From positions 1 to 59,962 of IMG/VR virus record IMGVR_UViG_3300045996_001403: DNA of 59,962 bases, one strand, 5' to 3'. Of this stretch, positions 18,569 to 25,420 are shown piece by piece (position 1 is the stretch's first letter; every line of letters begins with the position of its first letter). This stretch comes from a virus. The notes under the pieces were generated by a model. The model ran no database searches. It was not told the origin of the DNA and worked only from the letters and a program-made list of their open reading frames with translations. A program made the translations under genes and the position numbers.

Positions 18569-18814
18569 GTGGACAACCTCTCCATCCCCCCGGGCTCGGT
18601 CGTCATCACCCCCACCGAGCTGTACAAGGAAATGCAACTGACGCACCAGGCGGTGACGGAAATGCGCGGCGACCTGAAGAAGGTCACGGAGGTCATGCCC
18701 GACCACGAGACCCGCATCCGCGCCCTGGAGCGCCGGATCTGGCTCGCGGCAGGTGTCGCCGCCGGTGCCGCCGCCGGGATCACCAAGGCCCTCTCCGCAG
18801 TGCTGGGAGGTTGA
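18569..18814 (+). CDS. Coiled-coil plus single-TM membrane protein (XhlA-like)
   Basis: 81 aa, GTG. Residues about 18-55 form a charged helical segment (LYKEMQLTHQAVTEMRGDL; RIRALERRIW), followed by a C-terminal hydrophobic Ala/Gly segment (about 57-76). This layout matches haemolysin XhlA-type proteins that assist holin or endolysin. It sits directly upstream of the endolysin gene. Confidence 0.65.
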   Translation: MDNLSIPPGSVVITPTELYKEMQLTHQAVTEMRGDLKKVTEVMPDHETRIRALERRIWLAAGVAAGAAAGITKALSAVLGG

Positions 18815-18815
18815 C

Positions 18816-19802
18816 GTGATCTACGGCGTAGACGTCAGCGCCTACCAGCCGAACTTCGATTTCGCCGCCTGCCGTCGCGAGGGATACGACTTCGCGATCA
18901 TCAAGGCGACCGAGGGAACCGGCTGGAAGTCTGCCTACTACCGCGCCCAGGTGGAGCGCGCGCGTGCGGCCGGTCTGCTGGTCGCGGCCTACCACTATGT
19001 GCGCGGCTCCGACGTCGCCGGCCAGGTCAACAACATCAAGTCGATGGTGTCGACCGACATGCCGGTGATCCTCGACGTCGAGGACGGCGCCCCGCCGATC
19101 GGGGTGATCCGCCAGCTCAACGCCGCGGTGAACGCGGCGGGCTACCGGACGCCCCTGATCTACATCCCGCGCTGGTACTGGTCCGGCGTCATGGGCAGCC
19201 CAAGCCTGGCTGGCCTGCCGCCGAACTGGCACTCGCGCTACCCGGACAACGCGGTGCGACGCAAGGAAAGCTTCACGCTCGGCGCGGAGTACTGGCCGAC
19301 GTTCGGCGGGCTGCCGACCGTGATCGCTCAGTTCACCAGCTCGCTCGCCGTGGCGAACTACCCGACCGGCCGGATCGACGGCAACGCCTACCGAGGGACC
19401 CGAGAGCAACTCGCCGCCCTCCTGGGCGGACAGGAGGAGAACGACGTGGGACACGTGGACAGCATCAGCGACGAGGCGGCACTGAAGATCGCCAAGACGC
19501 TGCTCAACTTCCCCGCCGAGCTGCCCGGCGGCCGTCGGGTGGGGGACCCCGCGCCCGGCCCGGACGGCAAGCTGCGGCTGCGGCTGGAGGAGAACTTCGG
19601 CCACACCAACCGGGTCGCCAACGCCACTCGTGACGAGGTGATCGCCCTGAGGGTGGCGTTCGACAAGCTGGCCGAAGCGTACGCGGCCGACCGGGACGTA
19701 GAGGCCGAAGACATCAAACGAGCCGTGACCGACGCGCTGCGAGAGAGCGTCGTCAACGTGGACATCAACGTCAAGGGCGCGGACACCAAGCCCGCCGCCT
19801 GA
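18816..19802 (+). CDS. Endolysin, GH25 muramidase
   Basis: 328 aa, GTG one base after the previous stop. Residues 1-205 are a GH25 lysozyme: YGVDVSAYQPNFDF (Asp6), AIIKATEGTGW, VAAYHYVRG and VILDVEDG (catalytic Asp/Glu 87-89), closing with GRIDGNAYRGT. It hydrolyses the MurNAc-GlcNAc bond of peptidoglycan. The C-terminal 120 residues are charged and helical with no known wall-binding repeat. No signal peptide, so release depends on a holin. Confidence 0.9.
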   Translation: MIYGVDVSAYQPNFDFAACRREGYDFAIIKATEGTGWKSAYYRAQVERARAAGLLVAAYHYVRGSDVAGQVNNIKSMVSTDMPVILDVEDGAPPIGVIRQLNAAVNAAGYRTPLIYIPRWYWSGVMGSPSLAGLPPNWHSRYPDNAVRRKESFTLGAEYWPTFGGLPTVIAQFTSSLAVANYPTGRIDGNAYRGTREQLAALLGGQEENDVGHVDSISDEAALKIAKTLLNFPAELPGGRRVGDPAPGPDGKLRLRLEENFGHTNRVANATRDEVIALRVAFDKLAEAYAADRDVEAEDIKRAVTDALRESVVNVDINVKGADTKPAA

Positions 19803-19834
19803 TCGCTCACCAACCGAGAGGAAGCCTCATCACC

Positions 19835-20068
19835 ATGACCGCCCCCGCCCTGTCCGACGCCAAGTCCCGCGCCCTGCGCACCCTCGGGCAGAACCTGCTG
19901 CTGGACGTCGGCGTGGCCGTCGCCACGGTGGCGCTGCCCGCCGTCCAGTCCGAGCACGTCGACTACCGCCTGCTCGGGCTCGCGCTGGCGAAGACCGCCC
20001 TCGTCACCGCGGTCGCGTTCGGCCACCGGAGGCTCAACGAGTTGAAGGCGAAGAACCGCGACATGTGA
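19835..20068 (+). CDS. Holin candidate, two TM helices
   Basis: 77 aa, ATG with AGAGGAAG upstream. Two hydrophobic helices (about 20-37 and 44-60), short N-terminus and a basic C-terminal tail (HRRLNELKAKNRDM), as in class II holins. Last gene of the late operon, next to the endolysin and directly before a strong terminator. The 18569 gene is the alternative or partner. Confidence 0.65.
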   Translation: MTAPALSDAKSRALRTLGQNLLLDVGVAVATVALPAVQSEHVDYRLLGLALAKTALVTAVAFGHRRLNELKAKNRDM

Positions 20069-20121
20069 CCCCTGCCGATCGCCCCGGCAGGCCCCGCCCG
20101 CACCCCCTCCGCGGGCGCGCG

Positions 20122-20165
20122 AACGCCCCCGCTCCCGGCCTTCGGGTCGGCGGAGCGGGGGCGTT
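20122..20165 (+). terminator. Late operon terminator
   Basis: Perfect 14-bp stem AACGCCCCCGCTCC / GGAGCGGGGGCGTT with a 16-base loop, followed by TCGTCG. Lies between the last late gene (+) and the convergent lipoprotein gene (-), so it probably serves both strands. Confidence 0.85.
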
Positions 20166-20173
20166 TCGTCGTG

Positions 20174-20626
20174 TCAGCGTTTGACCCGGTTCATCTCCGC
20201 GATGATGTCCTCGTCGGCCGACATCAGCGGGGCGTAGACCTCAGTCACGCACCGGCTGCGCTCGGGTGACCCGACCCGGGAGGCAATGCAGGTGTCGAGC
20301 CACTCCGAGGCCAGGCGCTCCGTCTCGGCTGTCGCGGACACCACCCCGTCATACTCCGCGCCCGACTCCCGGGCGACCCGGGCAATGTCCGCGGCGGCGA
20401 CGTTCAGCTCCGTGACGGCCCCACCGCAGGCGAGGCTGTAGGCCTCCCCACCCCGGCAGGCGTCGCGCACGCCCAGCTCCGTCAGCCGCTCCGTCCACCG
20501 GGGGATCAGGGCAGCGGCTGCCGGGGTCGATGCGGAAGCCGAGGTCGAGGGGGTCGGCACGTCACCGCCCTCCGTCGAGCAGGAGGTGAGCATGACAACA
20601 GCGGCCATCACGGCGACGATTCGCAT
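20174..20626 (-). CDS. Phage-encoded lipoprotein, candidate superinfection exclusion
   Basis: 150 aa. Lipoprotein signal: basic MR, hydrophobic IVAVMAAVVML, lipobox LTSC with lipid-anchor Cys16, then a Ser/Thr/Pro-rich linker. The mature domain is helical with four further cysteines (DACRGGEAYSLACGG; LDTCIASRVGSPERSRC), likely two disulfides outside the membrane. It lies leftward between the lysis cassette and the int region, where lysogenic-conversion genes accumulate. An exclusion role is inference; family not recognised. Confidence 0.75.
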   Translation of the reverse strand: MRIVAVMAAVVMLTSCSTEGGDVPTPSTSASASTPAAAALIPRWTERLTELGVRDACRGGEAYSLACGGAVTELNVAAADIARVARESGAEYDGVVSATAETERLASEWLDTCIASRVGSPERSRCVTEVYAPLMSADEDIIAEMNRVKR

Positions 20627-20656
20627 GCCGGATATGTCGCCGCACCCCGTCAGGCG

Positions 20657-20944
20657 TTACCGGTCCGCGTGCGAAGCCGATCCGGCGTGCCGGCCTTCGC
20701 GCATGATCTGAGTCTGTTCCCGCAGACTCCGGGCGATGCCGTTCAGGGTGACGATGAACCACACCAGGAAGACGACCGTGCCGACGACGACCGCGAGCCA
20801 CAAGACCACCGGCAGCAGCGCTGCCGGGAGCGACGAGTTCGCGGCGAGGGAAGCCAATGCCACCGCCCCCAGGAACACGATGATCAGCGCGGCGTAGCCG
20901 GCCGCCCTCATGCCGGGCTGTCGGTTGTCCGGTCCGGTGGTCAC
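20657..20944 (-). CDS. Two-TM membrane protein
   Basis: 95 aa. GTG 20944 lies directly after GAGGAGGAG on the minus strand; the upstream in-frame ATG at 20962 has no such site. Two TM segments (about 14-34 and 42-62), then a basic cytosolic tail (IARSLREQTQIMREGRHAG). It lies 30 bases upstream of the lipoprotein gene and is probably co-transcribed with it, suggesting a joint envelope function in the lysogen. Confidence 0.65.
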   Translation of the reverse strand: MTTGPDNRQPGMRAAGYAALIIVFLGAVALASLAANSSLPAALLPVVLWLAVVVGTVVFLVWFIVTLNGIARSLREQTQIMREGRHAGSASHADR

Positions 20945-21013
20945 AGCTCCTCCTCGGGTCATCTGCTGAGTCGCACCTGATCCGATGTGCGTTACACCCG
21001 ACCCGCCCGCGCG

Positions 21014-21052
21014 AAGGCCCCCTCCTCTGGCTACGGCCGGGGAGGGGGCCTT
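21014..21052 (-). terminator. Bidirectional terminator hairpin
   Basis: Perfect 12-bp stem AAGGCCCCCTCC / GGAGGGGGCCTT with a 15-base loop. It lies downstream of the leftward 273-aa gene and upstream of the leftward membrane protein gene. Confidence 0.75.
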
Positions 21053-21076
21053 TCGTCGTGTCCAGGGTTGGGTGGC

Positions 21077-21116
21077 GCGAAGCCCCGCCCTCCGCGAAAG
21101 GGGGGCGGAGCTTCGC
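21077..21116 (-). terminator. Second hairpin after the 273-aa gene
   Basis: Inverted repeat GCGAAGC-CCCGCCC / GGGCGG-A-GCTTCGC with one mismatch, immediately after the stop of the leftward gene at 21140. It forms a double terminator with the hairpin at 21014. Confidence 0.6.
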
Positions 21117-21139
21117 TGAACGTGGGGCTGATCGGCGGT

Positions 21140-21961
21140 TCAGGGGATTTGCCGTGTGACCGTCACCGAGGCGCGGGGGTGGGCCATCGCCATGGTTTGC
21201 GCGGCCGTGAGCGCGTCGAGCACCGGGCGCAGGGCTCGCTTCCGGTGGCCCGGGGCGGCCGGGTCGTCGTACGCCCGGTTCAGCACGCGCAGAACCTCGA
21301 TCGACTCGGACGGCAGCATCTCCGGACTCAACCAGGTCACGCCGGTCAGGGACGCGTGGCCGGACGAGCGCTCCTCGTCCCGGTCGTCGTCCTCCTCGGG
21401 TTCGGCGCTCTCGACCAGGTCGAGCAGCCGGTTGTAGACCCGCTCCAGGTGGTACGCGACGTCAGGGTGGATGCCCGTTCCCGAGGGCATCAGGTCGGCA
21501 ATGGCGAGCAGCGCGTCCGCCAGGTACCCGATCTCGGGCCCCTCCGCGTCGTACTGGACGTGCCGGGCGCGCCCGGCGAGGACCCGCACCTGGTACATGG
21601 ACCGCCACGGCGCCCCGACGTCCCCGCCGTCGCGCGCCTTCTCCTCCAGGTCGCGTTGGGCGCGGACCGTGCCCGTGCCGACGCTCAGCATGATCTCGTA
21701 GAGGCGGGGTCCGATCCGAGCGATGCCGAGCCGCAGTCGGCCGCCCTGGTCCCAGGCCGCCCGGTCGAGCGCCTGGCACCGGGCGTGCGGGTAGCCGGCG
21801 CGGTGCGCGGCTTCGATCCACCGCCACATCAGGGCGATCCGCTCGGCGGTGTCGTAGTCGATGGCAAACGGGTCGTGGTCGGCGGCGAGCGCGTCGTCTT
21901 CGGGCCAGACGTTGACGGTGATCGTGGCAGGGTCGGGTAGCCGATCGGGGTTGATGCGCAT
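21140..21961 (-). CDS. Unknown 273-aa protein of the accessory region
   Basis: 273 aa; ATG 21961 has GAGAGGAA 6 bases upstream. Not recognised. Mostly helical and acidic, with no TM segment or signal. Notable parts: IDYDTAERIALMWRWIEAAH, AAWDQGGRLRLGIARIGPRL, and an acidic low-complexity stretch ESAEPEEDDDRDEERS. Ends VTVTRQIP. It lies downstream of the HTH regulator at 22043 in the same direction, and is followed by two hairpins, so it is probably expressed in the lysogen. Confidence 0.7.
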   Translation of the reverse strand: MRINPDRLPDPATITVNVWPEDDALAADHDPFAIDYDTAERIALMWRWIEAAHRAGYPHARCQALDRAAWDQGGRLRLGIARIGPRLYEIMLSVGTGTVRAQRDLEEKARDGGDVGAPWRSMYQVRVLAGRARHVQYDAEGPEIGYLADALLAIADLMPSGTGIHPDVAYHLERVYNRLLDLVESAEPEEDDDRDEERSSGHASLTGVTWLSPEMLPSESIEVLRVLNRAYDDPAAPGHRKRALRPVLDALTAAQTMAMAHPRASVTVTRQIP

Positions 21962-22007
21962 AGCGTTCCTCTCGGGATGGGTCGAGTCGGTTGGCGGCGA
22001 TTGCCGC

Positions 22008-22103
22008 CAGCCCCACGCGAGTGGGGAACGCCGATATCCACGCTACCGGCTGGTCGTACTGGGTGCGGTATCGGCTGCCTCATCCCCGCGTGAGCGGGGA
22101 ACG
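22008..22103 (-). repeat. Two CRISPR-repeat-like hairpins
   Basis: Two 23-base units at 22008-22030 and 22081-22103, 73 bases apart, share CA-K-CCCC-R-CG-Y-GAG-Y-GGGGAACG. The stems CCCCAC/GTGGGG and CCCCGC/GCGGGG differ by a compensating pair. Read on the minus strand, the second unit resembles a type I-E CRISPR repeat (TTCCCCGC-n4-GCGGGGATGA). The 73-base period is not the usual 61, and no cas gene is present. The second unit lies inside the end of the HTH gene, giving AVPRSRGDEA, a sequence typical of translated CRISPR repeats. Confidence 0.5.
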
Positions 22104-22318
22104 GCGGTGTCCTTCTCGCTCGCGCGCCACCCCTTGCCGGGGGCCTTTGCGGCGGCGTCGATGACGTCGGCGGCCCGGTACCTGTTCGCCCCGGCCCGAC
22201 CGGGTTCGCGGTCGTAGACCTTGACGCCCCAGCGTGTGGCCACCTGCTTGCGGACGTTCCGAGCGGGGATGCCCAGGTACTCCGCGGTCTGGGCGGTGGT
22301 CCAGATTTCGTCGGTCAC
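22043..22318 (-). CDS. HTH DNA-binding protein (MerR/excisionase-like)
   Basis: 91 aa from GTG 22318. The N-terminal 60 residues form a winged-helix-like domain: WTTAQTAEYLGIPARNVRKQ, then a wing with YDREPGRAGANRYRAADV. This matches small excisionase/AlpA-like regulators. The start appears leaderless: CACGGT (22330-22325) with TTGCCC 18 bases upstream. A palindromic operator lies between the two hexamers. The C-terminal about 25 residues run into a CRISPR-like hairpin and may be non-native. Divergent from the 52-aa gene at 22470. Confidence 0.65.
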   Translation of the reverse strand: MTDEIWTTAQTAEYLGIPARNVRKQVATRWGVKVYDREPGRAGANRYRAADVIDAAAKAPGKGWRASEKDTAVPRSRGDEAADTAPSTTSR

Positions 22319-22329
22319 CCCCAAACCGT

Positions 22330-22427
22330 GCCCCACGGTGGGGCCAGGGGGCAAGCCTTCTGGCCGGGGTTGCGCCGTTCGAGTGGATGCCCCACCGTGG
22401 GGCTTGCACGATGCCCCACGGTGGGGC
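22330..22427. promoter_or_regulatory. Triple palindromic operator in a divergent promoter region
   Basis: Three near-identical palindromes GCCCCACSGTGGGGC at 22330-22344, 22389-22403 and 22413-22427. The first lies in the spacer of the leftward promoter (TTGCCC 22354-22349, CACGGT 22330-22325). The third fills the spacer of the rightward promoter (TTGCAC 22404-22409, 17 bases, CATGCT 22427-22432). This geometry would allow one protein to repress both genes. The binding protein is probably the adjacent HTH product, by inference. Confidence 0.7.
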
Positions 22428-22469
22428 ATGCTGGTTGCAGCAGCAAGGAACACCACCGAGGAGGACGAG

Positions 22470-22628
22470 ATGGCCCGCAGCGAAGCCGAGATGACGCCGT
22501 ACGAGGTCGAGATGTTCACGACCCGCCTGGAGCTGGCCGAGGCGGCACTGGAGCGCGGCGACGTCCAGTCGGCCCAGACCCACCTGTTCGACAACATGGC
22601 CGAACAGCCGTGGCTCTGGAAGCGGTGA
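22470..22628 (+). CDS. Small acidic protein under the triple operator
   Basis: 52 aa, ATG behind GAGGAGGAC. Two amphipathic helices (TPYEVEMFTTRLELAEAALE; DVQSAQTHLFDNM) ending EQPWLWKR. No family recognised. Transcribed divergently from the HTH gene from an operator-covered promoter, so it may be kept silent in the lysogen. Confidence 0.6.
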   Translation: MARSEAEMTPYEVEMFTTRLELAEAALERGDVQSAQTHLFDNMAEQPWLWKR

Positions 22629-22704
22629 CCCGACCGCCCGCCCCTCCGGGGGCGGGCCTCCTTCCTGCTCGGACCCCGCACCACCTCACCCCCAGGAGAA
22701 GATC

Positions 22705-22869
22705 ATGGGCAAGAAGCCCGCCCAGCCGGGTGGTTCCGGTCCCAAGCCGCAGCCCGAGGGCTGGCACGTCGAGCGCGTCTACAGCACGAAGCCCGGCCAC
22801 AAGCTGCTGTCCAGCTCCGGCTGCACCTGCTCGCAGGGGCGCGACCACAGCCGGTACGAGAGCCCGTGA
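22705..22869 (+). CDS. Small hypothetical protein
   Basis: 54 aa, ATG with AGGAG upstream. Pro/Gly/Lys-rich N-terminus, then GWHVERVYSTKPGHKLLSSS and a CTCSQG pair of cysteines. Follows the 22470 gene in the same direction and ends before a hairpin terminator. Function unknown. Confidence 0.5.
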   Translation: MGKKPAQPGGSGPKPQPEGWHVERVYSTKPGHKLLSSSGCTCSQGRDHSRYESP

Positions 22870-22907
22870 CGTTCGATCGCCTATGAATACTTCCGGGTGT
22901 TGAACCA

Positions 22908-22948
22908 CGAATGACCCCCTCGCGGACATCGGGCGAGAGGGTCATTCG
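22908..22948 (+). terminator. Terminator hairpin
   Basis: 16-bp inverted repeat (CGAATGACCCCCTCGC / GCGAGAGGGTCATTCG, one mismatch) with a 9-base loop. It follows the two rightward small genes and faces the leftward small genes beyond. Confidence 0.7.
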
Positions 22949-23024
22949 CTTCCCTGCTTGTCGCCACGCCCGCCCTGGTGACGGCCGGTCTAGTGGGCCG
23001 CGCAGTTCGGGTTGCGCATCGCGG

Positions 23025-23126
23025 TCAGGACCGGTTGTCGGACGCGTCGCTACCCGTGGTGGGCTTCGGCTCCGCCGGGGCCGGCCTGGGCTCGTGGCGG
23101 TCGTCGAACGGCTGGGAGTCGGACAT
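23025..23126 (-). CDS. Very small hydrophilic protein
   Basis: 33 aa. ATG 23126 is 6 bases after GAGGAG on the minus strand. Composition is Asp/Pro/Ser-rich with no predicted fold. Last gene of the leftward nest beginning at 24264. Supported mainly by its ribosome-binding site. Confidence 0.4.
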   Translation of the reverse strand: MSDSQPFDDRHEPRPAPAEPKPTTGSDASDNRS

Positions 23127-23274
23127 GGTCATCTCCTCGTGCTGGTTGGTGATGGGGTCCGCGCCCGCCCCGGGGGGAGCCCGCTCGAGGGTGCGAGTGG
23201 TCGGGGCGGGCGCGGGTGCGTGCACCACGCCCAGTGATCGGTGCACGCGCCGGGCCGCATCGGGCGACCCGGAG

Positions 23275-23367
23275 CTAGGTGCCCGCGTGCGTCGGGCAGT
23301 TCGGGTTCGGGATGCGCCTGCCGGTACCCAGCTCGTACCAGCAGGTGTACGAGGCGCGCCCGCTCAC
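23275..23367 (-). CDS. Thirty-residue Cys-containing peptide
   Basis: 30 aa: a short segment with ASYTCWYELGTGRR followed by IPNPNCPTH. GTG 23367 overlaps the stop of the 177-aa gene (GTGA), so translation is coupled. Two cysteines flank a Trp-Tyr turn and could form a disulfide or bind metal. Too short for homology inference. Confidence 0.45.
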   Translation of the reverse strand: MSGRASYTCWYELGTGRRIPNPNCPTHAGT

Positions 23368-23897
23368 TGCGCCGGTCTCCGGACGTGACGGCGGCTCTCC
23401 GCGAGCAGCCGCGGAACCACGCCCCCCACCGGGGGCCGGGCCAGCGCGCCACGGGGCGCGTCGTCGGCATCCGGCGCGGGCAGGGCCAGGGCCTGCTCGA
23501 TCACCCACCGGGCATCCGGATGCCACACATACCACAGCAGAGGGCCGGTCGGGGCGAGCAGGTCGTCCTCGGGTTCGATCGCGACCCGGTAGGCGTAGGC
23601 GCTGGACAGCCGCTCGCCCTCCACCCGTCCGGGCAGCTCGTCGAGGATCTGAACCACGTCCGCCACGCCCTCGCGCAGCCGCAGCCACACCAGTGCGCGG
23701 GGCTCCTCGCGGGAGGGCACGTACAGGGTGGTCCAGGCGTCGTCGCGCAGCGCCCGCACCAGGGTGTCGAGGTCGCGGGGCTCCGGCTCCGGCGGCAGCG
23801 GGCCCAGCCGGGGGATAGCCCGACGCCACTGGACTGCGGCCCAGGCGGACAGCGACGCCACGACCGCGGCGTCCACCAGCAGGGGCCACGCGGTCAC
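23364..23897 (-). CDS. Membrane-anchored protein of the accessory nest
   Basis: 177 aa. GTG 23897 overlaps the stop of the upstream 35-aa gene and is preceded by a G-rich stretch. One N-terminal TM helix (WPLLVDAAVVASLSAWAAVQ), then a cytosolic domain with alternating strands and helices (TTLYVPSREEPRALVWLRLR; GPLLWYVWHPDARWVIEQAL). Not recognised. Coupling to two tiny neighbours suggests a membrane complex working in the lysogen. Confidence 0.6.
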   Translation of the reverse strand: MTAWPLLVDAAVVASLSAWAAVQWRRAIPRLGPLPPEPEPRDLDTLVRALRDDAWTTLYVPSREEPRALVWLRLREGVADVVQILDELPGRVEGERLSSAYAYRVAIEPEDDLLAPTGPLLWYVWHPDARWVIEQALALPAPDADDAPRGALARPPVGGVVPRLLAESRRHVRRPAQ

Positions 23898-24001
23898 CGT
23901 CGCCCCCCTGCCTGCCGGGGCGGGTCGCACTCGGTCGCGGTCAACCAGTAGACGAGGGCCGCGAGGATCAACATCAGGAAGTTCTCGATCAGGCCGTGCA
24001 T
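23894..24001 (-). CDS. Single-TM micropeptide
   Basis: 35 aa, ATG 24001 overlapping the upstream stop as TGATG. Almost entirely one TM helix (IENFLMLILAALVYWLTATE) with a short basic tail. Resembles small membrane subunits or toxins; function unknown. Overlaps both neighbours, so it belongs to a four-gene coupled set. Confidence 0.55.
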   Translation of the reverse strand: MHGLIENFLMLILAALVYWLTATECDPPRQAGGRR

Positions 24002-24264
24002 CACGCCGCCCTGTGCCGGGGGCCGCCATGACTGACGACCCGGAGTCGATGAGGGACCACGACCGGGGCCGGGGGTCGCGCCCCGGTCGTGGCCCGTCCG
24101 CCCTCGTCGGGGGAGGAGAGGGCGGACGCGCGGAGAACCCGGCACCGGGCGCCGATCTCGGCGTACATGGCCCGCCGGGCACGCAGCCGGCGACGGGTCA
24201 CGCGCATGACCAGCAGCACAGCGACCGCGACAACGGCGATCGCTACCGCGCCTGTCCAGTGCAT
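24001..24264 (-). CDS. Membrane protein, first gene of the leftward nest
   Basis: 87 aa, ATG 24264 with GGAGGTG upstream. N-terminal TM helix (GAVAIAVVAVAVLLVM), then a very basic segment (RVTRRRLRARRAM) and a low-complexity tail. It has the only strong ribosome-binding site of the nest and probably leads translation of the three genes behind it. Confidence 0.55.
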   Translation of the reverse strand: MHWTGAVAIAVVAVAVLLVMRVTRRRLRARRAMYAEIGARCRVLRASALSSPDEGGRATTGARPPAPVVVPHRLRVVSHGGPRHRAA

Positions 24265-24567
24265 CGGGCACCTCCGCGAGTAGACGGGGTGCCGGGGCCG
24301 ACCATGTGACCCCGGCACCTTGCCCGACACCCATGCGGCCGGGCATCCCGCCGACGGGGCGACCGACAGCGGGAGATGCGGGACCCGTGCCCCGCGAGAA
24401 GGCCTCGCGGGGCCGGGCCGCCGGACTCGGGCGGGGTGCGTAGGCGGCCTGTCCGAGACCGCTCCCGCCGTTGACCGGCACGGCTGACACTACGACCTGC
24501 ATATGCAGATCGTCCATGCACCGATCGGATGACGCGACGAAACCGCAGGTAGCACTACGCTCTGTGC
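24265..24567. promoter_or_regulatory. Divergent control region of nest and XRE gene
   Basis: About 300 bases without a supported gene. It contains the perfect palindrome CTGCATATGCAG (24497-24508), a candidate operator, and TACGCT (24556-24561) ending 6 bases before GTG 24568, implying a leaderless transcript for the XRE gene. The rest is GC-rich with short inverted repeats (such as CCCCGCGAG/CTCGCGGGG near 24391-24413). No convincing leftward promoter identified. Confidence 0.45.
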
Positions 24568-25413
24568 GTGGCAGTCAAGCGGAAGAGCGTTCTCGGTCGG
24601 GCGTTGAGGGACCTACTGGACAGGGCAGGCAAGACGCCTGCCGATGTCGAGGACCGGCTCGCCTGCTCGCAAGCCAAGGTCAGCCGGATCCTCAATGGTC
24701 GTGTCGGCATCAGACTTGCCGAACTGGAGAGCATCCTTACCCTTTGTAATGCGACAGACGCTGAGATTGCTTCGATCAAGGACAAGTGGCAGGAGGCTCG
24801 GGCCCCGAGCCAGACCGTCACCAGCCTGGCTGACATCCCACCTAAACTTCGATCGCTCGTTCGCCTCCAGTTCGAGGCTTCGGTGATCAGCTACGTACAG
24901 CCGATCGTCATCCCCGGCCTCTTGCAGACCGACAACTTCGCGAGGGCCATTGCCGAAGCTGACGAGTTTGTCGACGGCACGGAGGTAGAGCGGGTGGTCA
25001 CCATCCGAAAACGCAGAGGCGAACTACTGGATCGCCCCAATCCTCCGACCATCCGCGCAGTCATCTCCGAGGGTGCCCTTCGGGATGTCATCGGCGGACC
25101 GGCGGTGATGATTGAGCAACTTGAATGGCTTGCGAAGTTGAGTCGACGCCCCAACGTCGAAATCCGCGTCCGTCCTCATATTGCGGGTGCGCTGGGAACC
25201 ATGAGCGGTGCTGTGACCGTGCTGGAGTTCAGCGACCCGGAGGACTCGCCAAGCGTCTACCTGGAGCACCCCGCCGGTGGCGAATGGGTCGAGGAGGCCG
25301 GTGCGGTTGATCGGTTCAAGCGGGTGTTCGATAAGGCTTCGCAGGGGTCCTTGAGTGCGTCAGGGACTACCGAGTGGATCTCCGCGCGCGTCGCGGAGTT
25401 GAAGAACCTGTGA
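24568..25413 (+). CDS. XRE-family regulator with DUF5753 domain
   Basis: 281 aa, GTG, apparently leaderless. N-terminal HTH (about 8-60: LLDRAGKTPADVEDRLACSQ, then KVSRILNGRVGIRL). C-terminal DUF5753 / Scr1-type domain: YVQPIVIPGLLQTDNFARAI, VTIRKRRGELLDR, PHIAGALGTMSGAVTVLEF, SVYLEHPAGGEWVE. This is a typical actinomycete chromosomal regulator family paired with a DUF397 protein, as here 7 bases downstream. On a phage it looks host-acquired and may regulate host genes or act as an addiction pair. Confidence 0.9.
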   Translation: MAVKRKSVLGRALRDLLDRAGKTPADVEDRLACSQAKVSRILNGRVGIRLAELESILTLCNATDAEIASIKDKWQEARAPSQTVTSLADIPPKLRSLVRLQFEASVISYVQPIVIPGLLQTDNFARAIAEADEFVDGTEVERVVTIRKRRGELLDRPNPPTIRAVISEGALRDVIGGPAVMIEQLEWLAKLSRRPNVEIRVRPHIAGALGTMSGAVTVLEFSDPEDSPSVYLEHPAGGEWVEEAGAVDRFKRVFDKASQGSLSASGTTEWISARVAELKNL

Positions 25414-25420
25414 GGCTGAT

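Noticed and set aside
22008-22103. Standard type I-E CRISPR array
   Set aside because: Only two units, 73-base period instead of 61, imperfect repeat identity and no cas genes; recorded as CRISPR-like hairpins only.
22990-23019. Nine-codon leftward peptide ending NPNCAAH, resembling NPNCPTH of the 30-aa peptide at 23275
   Set aside because: Both share GCAGTTCGGGTT, but nine codons without a ribosome-binding site are not enough to claim a gene.
24265-24517. Possible leftward gene start (ATG 24517) before the small-membrane nest
   Set aside because: No Shine-Dalgarno, and the frame continues over the better-supported 87-codon gene; sequence is Pro/Gly/Arg-rich.
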